A stretch of 19,467 nucleotides of DNA, taken from positions 1-19,467 of the forward strand of contig CAYZIC010000039.1 of assembly GCA_964478335.1 (NCBI GenBank), read 5' to 3'. The notes under the pieces are model-generated. The model was given only the letters and a program-made list of their open reading frames with translations. It was not told the origin of the DNA and searched no databases. This stretch comes from CAYZIC01 sp964478335. GTDB taxonomy: Bacteria > Verrucomicrobiota > Kiritimatiellia > RFP12 > DVOR01. Shown piece after piece: positions 5,909 through 12,823 of this stretch. Each line of letters begins with the position of its first letter. Position 1 is the first letter of the stretch. A program made the translations under genes and the position numbers.

Positions 5909-7207
5909 TTAACGAACTTGAGCTGGGCGGATACGTGCATGGCGATAGGTGTATTTAGCCTTGCCATAGAGCTCCATCCCAGCAAATGGGGTATTGATCG
6001 ACTTGGAAACCAACTGTGCTGGATCAACGGTCCATGGGGTCTCAAAGTCAAAGATGGTAAATTCGGCGCGGGTGCCGGGTTCTAAAGTGGGGATCGGCTT
6101 GTGGATCAAGCGATTGGGGTGAATGACCCAATGGGCGGCCCATTGCAACGGGCTCATGCCGCATTCGCGCACCATGACCGTCCAAGTCACGCCAGCGGCG
6201 GTTTCGGAGCCGATCACGCCAAATGGTGCCAGCTTAAAGCCGCGTGCCTTGGCTTCGCGCAAATGGGGCGCATGGTCGGTGGCAAAGATCGAAAGCGTGC
6301 CGTCTAAGACTCCCTGACGCAAAGCCGCCACGTCCTCGTGGCTGCCAAGCGGGGGATTCATGCGATAGTTGCCGTCGTCCTCGGGAATATCCTCGACAGA
6401 GAGCGCCAAATGGTGTGGGGTGGCTTCGCCAGTCACGGGGAGACCTTCGGCCTGCGCTTCGCGAATGAGTGCCACGGTACCGGCACACGAAATATGCTGA
6501 ATGTGCAGCGCACAGCCAGTCTTGCGGCAGAGAGCAATGTCCGCACGCACGGCCTCGATTTCGGCTTCTGGAGGAAAGATCGCCAAGCCCTTATTGCGAG
6601 CCCATTCGCAATCACGAACGATACCCCCTTTGGCCAAACCTGGTACCACTGCATGGTCCATGACACAGCGGTCGAGTGCTTTAGCGCGCGTCATGACCTC
6701 CTCCATCACGGGCGATTCACTGATCATGGCACCATCATCAGTAAAGGCACTCGCACCAGATGCGGCAAGCAATTCCAAATCTGCCACAAAGCGACCAGCG
6801 CGACCAATCGTCGCACACGCTGATGGATAAATAGAAACCGCATAGTGGCCTTGCACTTGCGGACGCAAAATAACGGGAGAGTCGGTCGCAGGATTCGTAT
6901 TGGGCATCGTCACGACGCGCGTAAAACCACCATTGGCCGACGAGCTCGCACCACTGCTCAAATCCTCAGCCTCAGTCATCCCAGGCTCACGATAATGCAC
7001 ATGCACATCGCAAAGCCCTGGCGTAATCGTCAAATCGGGTTCATCAATCACGACTAAGCGCTTCTTGGGGGGCAGCTTTGCTGGTACGGGGGCCAATTGA
7101 CCTTTTTCATCGACATAGATTGCGCCAATTTCATCGCGGCCTGTCGACGGATCAATCAGGCGTGCACGAGGGATATAGAGCGCATAGGGGGTTGAGGGAA
7201 TATCCAT
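5909..7207 (-). CDS. pyrC: Dihydroorotase (class I)
   Basis: Catalyses reversible cyclisation of carbamoyl-aspartate to dihydroorotate in pyrimidine synthesis. In the 432-aa product the zinc-binding motif D-V-H-V-H-Y-R-E-P-G has His69 and His71. Other expected metal ligands are visible: Asp in A-F-T-D-D-G (about 157), His in M-D-H-A-V (185), His in H-I-Q-H-I (238) and Asp in A-T-D-H-A-P-H (311). An Asp in place of a carboxylated Lys is the class I pattern known from the Aquifex enzyme. The start at 7207 has AAGGAG 5 nt upstream. An ATG at 7240 would add 11 residues but lies inside a hairpin and lacks a site. Allantoinase or hydantoinase relatives are possible, but M-P-N-T-N-P and the ligand set favour dihydroorotase. 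Some class I enzymes need an aspartate transcarbamoylase partner, not present here. Confidence 0.9.
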   Translation of the reverse strand: MDIPSTPYALYIPRARLIDPSTGRDEIGAIYVDEKGQLAPVPAKLPPKKRLVVIDEPDLTITPGLCDVHVHYREPGMTEAEDLSSGASSSANGGFTRVVTMPNTNPATDSPVILRPQVQGHYAVSIYPSACATIGRAGRFVADLELLAASGASAFTDDGAMISESPVMEEVMTRAKALDRCVMDHAVVPGLAKGGIVRDCEWARNKGLAIFPPEAEIEAVRADIALCRKTGCALHIQHISCAGTVALIREAQAEGLPVTGEATPHHLALSVEDIPEDDGNYRMNPPLGSHEDVAALRQGVLDGTLSIFATDHAPHLREAKARGFKLAPFGVIGSETAAGVTWTVMVRECGMSPLQWAAHWVIHPNRLIHKPIPTLEPGTRAEFTIFDFETPWTVDPAQLVSKSINTPFAGMELYGKAKYTYRHARIRPAQVR

Positions 7208-7230
7208 CACGACTCCTTGTGTAAAGTGGG

Positions 7231-7252
7231 CAGCGCGCATCGCTGCGCGCTG
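7231..7252 (-). other. Perfect 9-bp intercistronic hairpin with GNRA-type loop
   Basis: Between the alcohol dehydrogenase and dihydroorotase genes the minus strand reads CAGCGCGCA-GCGA-TGCGCGCTG. This is a perfect GC-rich 9-bp stem capped by GCGA, a stable GNRA tetraloop. No T-run follows, so it is not a classical terminator. Its position 12 nt after the upstream stop suggests a processing or 3'-stabilising element that gives unequal expression of the two genes (inference). Confidence 0.7.
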
Positions 7253-7263
7253 CTAGGTGAGTC

Positions 7264-8475
7264 TTAAGCCAAACGCTCCAAAGACTCGGTGTAAATCTTC
7301 GCCACGAGCTCGCGTGTTGCCTCAACAGGCGACACGGAGAGCAAGACGGGCAAAGAGGGCGTGGTAAAGGTCAAATCAGTCAACATATCGATCTGATCAG
7401 CCGTGTAGCCTTCGTCCAAGAGCTTGCGGTCTGCACCCATATCAAAGAGCCACTGCTCGACAGCCTTTGCAACCTTGTCTGCTTCGCATTCGCAACCAGT
7501 CAAGCCAGGCACGATAGGTGCCAAAATGTCAGCCAAGACAGCACTTGATGCTGGGTAGATCGCCTTGATCACAGCGGGCAAAAGCATTGCCAAGCCCAAG
7601 CCATGGGTCAAATTAGGCACCACCGCGCTCAAAGGATGCTCGAGGGCGTGAGTCAAGTGCAAGAAACCGTTGTCAAAGGAAGAGCCTCCCAACAATGCAG
7701 CATAAGCCAAGTTGTAGCGCGCCTCGAGGTTTTGAGGATCGAGCAATGCCAAAGGCAAATACTTCGCAACCAAGACGATCACTTCGCGAGCCATCGTGAT
7801 TGCCAAGGGGTTGGTAATCGTCGTGGTGGCAGCTTCTACCACGTGGTTGACTGCGTCAATCGAGGTGTAGAGGATGTGCTTAGGAGGCAAGGTCTGCATC
7901 AATTGAGGATCATCGATCGACCACGTCGGGTAGATGCATTCGTAAGCAATTGCGGGCTTAAAGTTTTGGCTCAAGATCGTTGCCACGGCCACGCGGTTTG
8001 CTTCAGTACCCGTACCGTGAGTCAAGTTGATTGCCACGATCGGTGCTGCCTTAGCTGGGGTGAATTCATAACGATAGAGCTGCTCTGCGGTATACTCGGG
8101 GTATTCCATCATGATTGCTACGCTCTTAGCGGTATCGATTGGGCTACCACCACCCATACCAATGACAGCCTTTGCACCAAAGTCCTTAGCCATCTTGGTC
8201 GCTTCATCGATGCCATCGGTCGTCGGATTAGGGGTAACCTTGTCATAATGCACAAAATCAACACCACCAGCCTTCAAACCAGCCACGGTCGGTTCCCAAG
8301 CACCTGAAGCCTTGTAAGCACCACCAGTCGTGATCACGATCACCTTGTCAATGCCACGGCCTTTCATCTCAGTAGCGATGTCGGTCATCTTTTGGATCGC
8401 ACCGCAACCAAAGTAAACCAGCGAACGCAAACGCAATTCCTGCACCTTGTTGATATCGACATATTTCTCAAACAT
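7264..8475 (-). CDS. Iron-containing alcohol dehydrogenase
   Basis: A group III (Fe-dependent) NAD(P)-linked dehydrogenase of 403 aa. The cofactor-binding motif G-G-G-S-P-I-D-T-A-K is near residue 108. The metal site fits the FucO pattern: D-A-V-N-H (Asp207, His211), His276 in H-A-L-E-H, and His291 in L-T-H-G followed by L-A-M-L-L-P. The spacing between the last two His is one residue longer than in FucO. The start at 8475 has AAGGA 8 nt upstream; the frame stays open to 8592 but that would run through the promoter. It is the first gene behind the promoter at 8564-8592. Fermentative aldehyde reduction or diol metabolism is the likely role. Physiological substrate and metal cannot be told from sequence, and the neighbouring genes do not define a pathway. 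Confidence 0.93.
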   Translation of the reverse strand: MFEKYVDINKVQELRLRSLVYFGCGAIQKMTDIATEMKGRGIDKVIVITTGGAYKASGAWEPTVAGLKAGGVDFVHYDKVTPNPTTDGIDEATKMAKDFGAKAVIGMGGGSPIDTAKSVAIMMEYPEYTAEQLYRYEFTPAKAAPIVAINLTHGTGTEANRVAVATILSQNFKPAIAYECIYPTWSIDDPQLMQTLPPKHILYTSIDAVNHVVEAATTTITNPLAITMAREVIVLVAKYLPLALLDPQNLEARYNLAYAALLGGSSFDNGFLHLTHALEHPLSAVVPNLTHGLGLAMLLPAVIKAIYPASSAVLADILAPIVPGLTGCECEADKVAKAVEQWLFDMGADRKLLDEGYTADQIDMLTDLTFTTPSLPVLLSVSPVEATRELVAKIYTESLERLA

Positions 8476-8563
8476 TGCTAGATTCCTTTTTATAGTGTGA
8501 ATAATCAGTTGATTCAGCAAGCAAGCATCACTATGCGATGCCACTTCCTGATTTGTTGAGAGT

Positions 8564-8592
8564 AATCTATCAAAAAAGCGGCAAAAAGTCAA
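8564..8592 (-). promoter_or_regulatory. Sigma70-type promoter for the alcohol dehydrogenase-pyrC-lpxA gene run
   Basis: Minus strand: TTGACT (8587-8592, 5 of 6), 17-nt spacer, TAGATT (8564-8569, 4 of 6). Start of transcription would be near 8557, leaving a leader of about 80 nt. The leader contains an inverted repeat GCATC-N7-GATGC (8525-8541). It is the only good promoter seen upstream of the eight co-directional genes down to 650. Confidence 0.65.
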
Positions 8593-9083
8593 GACAAACC
8601 CCTCTAATTAGCCAAAAATCGTATTGCGTCCGTGTTGCGTCACTTAAATGACCCGTAATAGAGAGAGAACACACTAAACAAACCTTACCTGACCTCGATT
8701 TGAGAGCCAGCTGACCTTTGACCCGCCCCTTAGGTAATCCCTCAAACCAGACCCCCCCCACTAAAATAGTACAAGAGACAGTCTTAATTGACACCACCTC
8801 CAGGCAGGATTGCGACGAGCTTTTGTCCCCCCAGCCCTCCTCGGAGCAGAACCACCTCCCCTAACCAATTTTTGCGCACATTATGTGCGCTATCGGGGGT
8901 CCCCCTATGACAGGTCGACACCGTGCTAGGCCAGCTTAAGGGGCTACGGGGAGCGGTGGGAGCGAAACGAGCGAGCAAAGGAGCGTAGCGACTGTAGTGG
9001 CGAGATTGAGACTTAGTCAAGTGCGCAGCACTTGAGCGACCGAGCCGCAGGCGGGCGAGCTTGCAAGCCCTAAAGTGAGCAAT
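8593..9083. other. Gene-free intergenic region with palindromes and C/G runs
   Basis: Short open frames exist but lack ribosome-binding sites and protein-like composition. Visible structure: a C7 run near 8753; GCGCACA-TTA-TGTGCGC (8874-8890); GGGGG-T-CCCCC (8895-8905); CAAGTGC-GCA-GCACTTG (9018-9034); a weaker GCC-GCA-GGC (9044-9052); and the palindrome GCTTGCAAGC (9059-9068). The part from about 8950 has the same flavour (GCGAGC, GCTTGC, CGCAG motifs) as the region near the right end of the window. I see no tRNA, riboswitch or known ncRNA. Confidence 0.7.
9018..9034. repeat. Perfect inverted repeat with GCA centre
   Basis: Plus strand CAAGTGC-GCA-GCACTTG: 7-bp arms around GCA. It shares the arm-C-GCA-G-arm layout with palindromes at 1101-1111, 19172-19184, 19413-19427 and 19441-19455, though the arms differ. 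Confidence 0.75.
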
Positions 9084-9116
9084 AAAAAAAGCTCCGCAGT
9101 TAAGCGGAGCTTTTTT
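9084..9116 (-). terminator. Rho-independent terminator after yebC (bidirectional form)
   Basis: GCTCCGC-AGTTAA-GCGGAGC forms a perfect 7-bp stem extended by A/T pairs: seven A on the plus-strand left side and six T on the right. On the minus strand the T-run follows the stem about 22 nt after the yebC stop codon. The near symmetry would also stop transcription from the other strand. Confidence 0.92.
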
Positions 9117-9137
9117 ATTGCAACCTGGCAGTCTGCC

Positions 9138-9902
9138 TTATTCGTCTTCTGCAGCGAGGGCTGCTTCGACATCGTCGGACATATCCATGGTGGTGTAGAC
9201 GTTTTGTACGTCTTCGTTGTCTTCGAGAGCGTCAACGAATTTCATGACGGACTTGGCGACGTTGACTTCTGAGACAGGAGTAGTTGCCATAGGGAGCAAC
9301 TTCACGCCAGAATTTTCTTCGTCAAAAGCGATACCTGCAGCGGTCAAAGCATCGACCACTTCGTTGTATGCGCCAGTAGAGGTAAGGACTTCGAAGCCGT
9401 CTTCATCTGCCAACACATCGTCAGCGCCAGCATCGAGAGCGGTCATCATGACATCGTCTTCTTCGAGCTCGCCCTTGGCGATCAAGATTTGCCCCTTACG
9501 CTCAAAGTTACGAGACACGGAGCCAGGTTGTGCCAATTCTGAGCCGTTCTTCTTGAAGATGTTGCGGATTTCTGCGGCTGCGCGATTCTTGTTGTCAGTC
9601 AAAACTTGGACAACGATACCGACAGCGCCAGCGCCGTAGCCTTCGTAAGTGATTTCTTCGAGGACTTCTGCTTGGAGCTCACCAGTACCCTTTTTGATAG
9701 CGCGCTCGATGTTGTCCTTAGGCATATTGATGCTCTTAGCCTTAGCGATCAAGTTACGCAAGCCAGGGTTTTGATTGGGGTCACCGCTGCTCTTGGCAAC
9801 GATCATGATTTCCTTGGCCAAACGGCTAAACATTTTACCGCGCTTAGCATCTGCTGCGCCTTTAGCGTGCTTAATCGTAGCCCATTTACTATGTCCACTC
9901 AT
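9138..9902 (-). CDS. yebC: YebC/PmpR family protein (TACO1 family)
   Basis: A 254-aa member of a nearly universal bacterial family (usual length about 240-250). The N-terminus M-S-G-H-S-K-W-A-T-I-K-H-A-K is the family hallmark, followed by K-R-G-K-M-F-S-R-L-A-K-E-I and the middle block Y-E-G-Y-G. Members have been described as DNA-binding regulators (PmpR) and, for the TACO1/YebC branch, as factors that help ribosomes translate difficult sequences such as proline runs. Which role applies here is unknown. The C-terminus is strongly acidic. An AAGGA site lies 9 nt before the ATG. The gene is 46 nt downstream of the radical SAM gene and is followed by a strong terminator, so it is probably the last gene of the SulP operon. 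Confidence 0.96.
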   Translation of the reverse strand: MSGHSKWATIKHAKGAADAKRGKMFSRLAKEIMIVAKSSGDPNQNPGLRNLIAKAKSINMPKDNIERAIKKGTGELQAEVLEEITYEGYGAGAVGIVVQVLTDNKNRAAAEIRNIFKKNGSELAQPGSVSRNFERKGQILIAKGELEEDDVMMTALDAGADDVLADEDGFEVLTSTGAYNEVVDALTAAGIAFDEENSGVKLLPMATTPVSEVNVAKSVMKFVDALEDNEDVQNVYTTMDMSDDVEAALAAEDE

Positions 9903-9948
9903 CTTGAGGTATCCTTTCTTAGGGGTCGTGTCTTAACGGTTTAAAATA

Positions 9949-10884
9949 CTATCTGACAGTGCCGAGGCCTTCTGTCATGTCTTCTCCCAGCATATTGCTG
10001 GCGGTGTCGGGTTCGCAAGCTTGCACCCAGCCATTTTCAAAGCCGAGTGATTCGATTGCGTCTGTGATGATTTGGTAATCATCAGGTCGGATGGTACGAT
10101 CCCATCCTGGGGTTTCAAGTGCCTGATGCACAGGCATATACTGCGCCATTACACTGATGGCTATGTCGGTGCCAATGGTCTGCTTGAGCCATTTGAGGTT
10201 GTCAACGACTTCCTCTTCTTTACCTGGCAGTGCGAGCATACGGCAAATGATTCCGCGTTGAGCAATACCATCGTCGTCACACTGCAACGAACCTAACCGA
10301 TTCCACAGATATACGATCGATTCGCGAGCCGATTCAATGTAGCCATTAACCCTCGAACCTTGCCAAGCAGTCTGTGCTTTAGCATAGCGTAAGTCGATCA
10401 ACGCGACATCCATCAAGTCTGAATAATCGGTCAAAGTCCTAATATGCTCAAAACCAGACGTATTATACACAATTGGCAAATAAATGCCAGCACTAATTAG
10501 TGGTTTTAGTGCTTTTTTTACCTGTGGGAGCCATGGAGTCGGTGAAACGAGGTTCCAATTGTGACATTTTTGATCATAAAGTGTTTTAAAGATATCCGTA
10601 AGCTCCTCGATGGAGTAGTCATCTCCAGCGGCTCCGGAAGACCATTTATGATTCTGACAATAGATGCAGGCCATCGTGCAGTGAGAGAAAAACACCGTCC
10701 CGGAGCCATGCTCGCCTGTAATCGGGGGTTCTTCGCCAAAATGCGGTCCATAGCGAAAGATTCTGGGCGTAGCACCACTGCGGCAAAAGCCCTTTTCACC
10801 GGCAAGTCGATCCACATTGCACAGATGTGGGCAAAGCCGACAGTGTTGTAAATCACCGAGATCAAGTAGGTTTTCGTCCATCAT
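9949..10884 (-). CDS. PflA-like radical SAM protein (PflX/COG1313 type)
   Basis: A 311-aa radical SAM protein. The [4Fe-4S] motif C-T-M-A-C-I-Y-C-Q-N (CxxxCxxC) is near residue 69 (S-H-C-T-M-A-C). A second N-terminal cysteine cluster C-R-L-C-P-H-L-C-N-V ... G-F-C-R-S-G precedes it, followed by the block F-R-Y-G-P-H-F-G-E-E-P-P-I. These are typical of PFL-activase-like proteins of unknown target; the related AmmeMemoRadiSam enzymes share the N-terminal cluster. I start at the ATG at 10882-10884, whose A is the last base of the upstream TAA stop (1-nt overlap), indicating translational coupling to the SulP gene. The next codon is also ATG. An upstream ATG at 10938 would extend into the SulP gene. 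No glycyl radical enzyme lies nearby, so the partner is unknown. Confidence 0.88.
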   Translation of the reverse strand: MMDENLLDLGDLQHCRLCPHLCNVDRLAGEKGFCRSGATPRIFRYGPHFGEEPPITGEHGSGTVFFSHCTMACIYCQNHKWSSGAAGDDYSIEELTDIFKTLYDQKCHNWNLVSPTPWLPQVKKALKPLISAGIYLPIVYNTSGFEHIRTLTDYSDLMDVALIDLRYAKAQTAWQGSRVNGYIESARESIVYLWNRLGSLQCDDDGIAQRGIICRMLALPGKEEEVVDNLKWLKQTIGTDIAISVMAQYMPVHQALETPGWDRTIRPDDYQIITDAIESLGFENGWVQACEPDTASNMLGEDMTEGLGTVR

Positions 10885-12710
10885 TAAGCCTGAGTTTCTG
10901 GAGTTGAGGGAACAGTGGGGACAAGTTGATGTGCGCAAGCGATCGCATCATCGATATGTCCAAAGACATGGTCGTGGCCGATCTTGTCCAAGAATCCGCT
11001 GCGTTCCATCACGAGCATCGGCTGAGCACAAACGCCCGAGAGCAAGACCTGCACGCCGAGCTTTTGCGTGTGGGAGTGGACCTCTATCAGCGATTGCAAG
11101 GCCGTCGCATCAAGTGATACGACATGACGCATACGCAAAATCAGGATCTTAGGCTTGACACCATCAAGCGCAAGAATGGTGTCTTTAAACTTGTCAGCAG
11201 CGCCAAAGAAAAGCGTACCGTAGATTTCAAAGACCGTCACACCAGCGGGGATTTGGTGCTTGACGTGGTCAAAGTCATCGGGATGATCCATCATGGAGCT
11301 GGCATCAATCAGCGAGCGCGTCACATTCATCGCATGTGTCGATTGGCTCATACGACGGATAAAGAGAAAGGCCGCCAAGATAATGCCCGCTTGAATCGCC
11401 ACCGTCAAGTCAATTAAAACCGTCAGCGTAAAGGTCGTCACCATCACAAAGACATCACTGCGCGTGCTACGAAACATCTGCTTAACCAAGCGCCACTCGG
11501 ACATATTGTAGGCAACAATCGCCACCACACCAGCGAGCGTGGCCATCGGGATCATCGCGGCATACTGCCCTAAGCACAGCATGATCAGCAACAGCACCGC
11601 AGCATGCACCACGCCCGCAATCGGTGAAACGCCTCCATTCTTGATATTGGTTGCCGTTCGGGCGATTGCACCTGTCGCAGGGATACCACCAAAGAGCGGG
11701 GTCACGATATTGGCAATACCCTGGCCGATCAATTCGGTGTTGGAGTTGTGGCGTTTACCGGTCATACCATCGGCCACCACCGCTGAGAGCAGCGACTCAA
11801 TACCCGCCAAAAGTGCAATCGTCATCGCCGTCGGGAAGAGCTCACGAATCACATCAAGACTCACAATCGGCAAGTGCGGCATCGGCAAGCTCATACCACC
11901 AGCCACATTGGGATAGAGTGAACCAATCGTCGCCACATCCACGCCTGCAAATTTGACAAAGAGCGTCGTCGAAACAATCGCCACAATCGACCCAGGGACA
12001 CGTTGCGTCACCTTGCGCCAAAAGACCGAGATCAAGATCGTCGCCAAGCTAATCGCCACAGCCCATACATTTAAGTCAGTCGCATGGCAATAGGCCGAAA
12101 CCTTGCCCACAAAGTCCCCTGGCAGCTTGACCCCATCAGCAAAGGTCAACCCAAGCAACGCCGGAATCTGCCCCGCAAAGATAATCAGCGCAATACCCGC
12201 AGTAAAGCCAACCGTCACAGGATACGGGATATACTTAATGATCGACCCCAAACCGCAGAGCCCCATGACCACCAGTATCACACCAGCAATCAACGTAGCA
12301 ACAATCAGACCTTCGACACCAAATTGCTGCACCACGCCATAGATAATGACAATAAAGGCACCCGTCGGACCACCGATCTGCACACGACATCCACCGCAAA
12401 CCGAGATCAAGACACCCGCCACGACCGCCGTCACCAAACCCGCCTGTGGAGAAACCCCCGACGCAATCGCAAACGCAATCGCCAATGGCAACGCCACAAC
12501 CGCCACAATAATACCCGCAATCACATCGGCCGTCAGCTTGCTCAGCGTATACCCCTCGACAAAGCTCGTCACGATCGCAGGGTTGAAGCGCTCTTTCACG
12601 ACGGGCGCAAAGGCCCTAAGCGCGCGGCCGAGGCGGCGGAGCGGACTCTGAGACGGGCAGGATTCGGGGGGGGGAGTATTAGTAGCGGTTTCTTGGGACA
12701 TATCTTTCAT
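10884..12710 (-). CDS. SulP family anion transporter with STAS domain
   Basis: A 608-aa SLC26/SulP permease. The transmembrane domain spans about residues 55-460. Family blocks include Y-T-L-S-K-L-T-A-D-V-I-A-G at its start, V-Q-I-G-G-P-T-G-A-F near 110 and G-G-I-P-A-T-G-A-I-A-R-T-A near 345, the last being the conserved substrate-site region. A STAS regulatory domain occupies about residues 487-590 (V-F-E-I-Y-G-T-L-F-F-G at its start, S-L-D-A-T-A-L near its phosphorylation-loop position). The protein ends in a proline-rich tail. Members carry sulfate, bicarbonate or dicarboxylates, and the substrate here cannot be assigned. GAGG lies about 5 nt before the ATG at 12710; a second in-frame ATG follows three codons later. 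Two copies of GTCTAGGC lie just upstream. It is the first gene of the transporter-radical SAM-yebC run. Confidence 0.94.
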   Translation of the reverse strand: MKDMSQETATNTPPPESCPSQSPLRRLGRALRAFAPVVKERFNPAIVTSFVEGYTLSKLTADVIAGIIVAVVALPLAIAFAIASGVSPQAGLVTAVVAGVLISVCGGCRVQIGGPTGAFIVIIYGVVQQFGVEGLIVATLIAGVILVVMGLCGLGSIIKYIPYPVTVGFTAGIALIIFAGQIPALLGLTFADGVKLPGDFVGKVSAYCHATDLNVWAVAISLATILISVFWRKVTQRVPGSIVAIVSTTLFVKFAGVDVATIGSLYPNVAGGMSLPMPHLPIVSLDVIRELFPTAMTIALLAGIESLLSAVVADGMTGKRHNSNTELIGQGIANIVTPLFGGIPATGAIARTATNIKNGGVSPIAGVVHAAVLLLIMLCLGQYAAMIPMATLAGVVAIVAYNMSEWRLVKQMFRSTRSDVFVMVTTFTLTVLIDLTVAIQAGIILAAFLFIRRMSQSTHAMNVTRSLIDASSMMDHPDDFDHVKHQIPAGVTVFEIYGTLFFGAADKFKDTILALDGVKPKILILRMRHVVSLDATALQSLIEVHSHTQKLGVQVLLSGVCAQPMLVMERSGFLDKIGHDHVFGHIDDAIACAHQLVPTVPSTPETQA

Positions 12711-12723
12711 TAAGGCCTCTCTC

Positions 12724-12754
12724 GTCTAGGCTTCAGAATGTGCGGAGTCTAGGC
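12724..12754 (-). promoter_or_regulatory. Pair of 8-bp direct repeats upstream of the SulP gene
   Basis: GTCTAGGC occurs at 12724-12731 and 12747-12754, 23 bp apart, which is about two helical turns. This is the kind of spacing expected of two operator half-sites on one DNA face. They lie 14-44 bp upstream of the SulP start codon. No convincing promoter is visible, and an 8-bp repeat may be chance. Confidence 0.35.
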
Positions 12755-12776
12755 ATTTTATCTATCTTGTAATGGA

Positions 12777-12804
12777 AACGACTGCCACGAGAGTGGCAGT
12801 CGTT
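12777..12804 (-). terminator. Perfect 12-bp hairpin after the UAP1-like gene
   Basis: AACGACTGCCAC pairs perfectly with GTGGCAGTCGTT around a 4-nt loop, 20 nt past the stop codon of the UAP1-like gene. The minus-strand tail has only a short TTT, so termination may be partial, or the hairpin may protect the mRNA end. Confidence 0.65.
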
Positions 12805-12823
12805 AACTGTTATCGGGTATTGA

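Noticed and set aside
8874..8905. GCGCACA-TTA-TGTGCGC and the G5-T-C5 palindrome as a terminator
   Set aside because: No T-run follows on either strand and no gene ends nearby.
8570..9020. Two short minus-strand frames (75 and 78 codons) in the intergenic region
   Set aside because: One overlaps the ADH promoter and the other covers palindromes and C/G runs; neither has a ribosome-binding site or protein-like composition.
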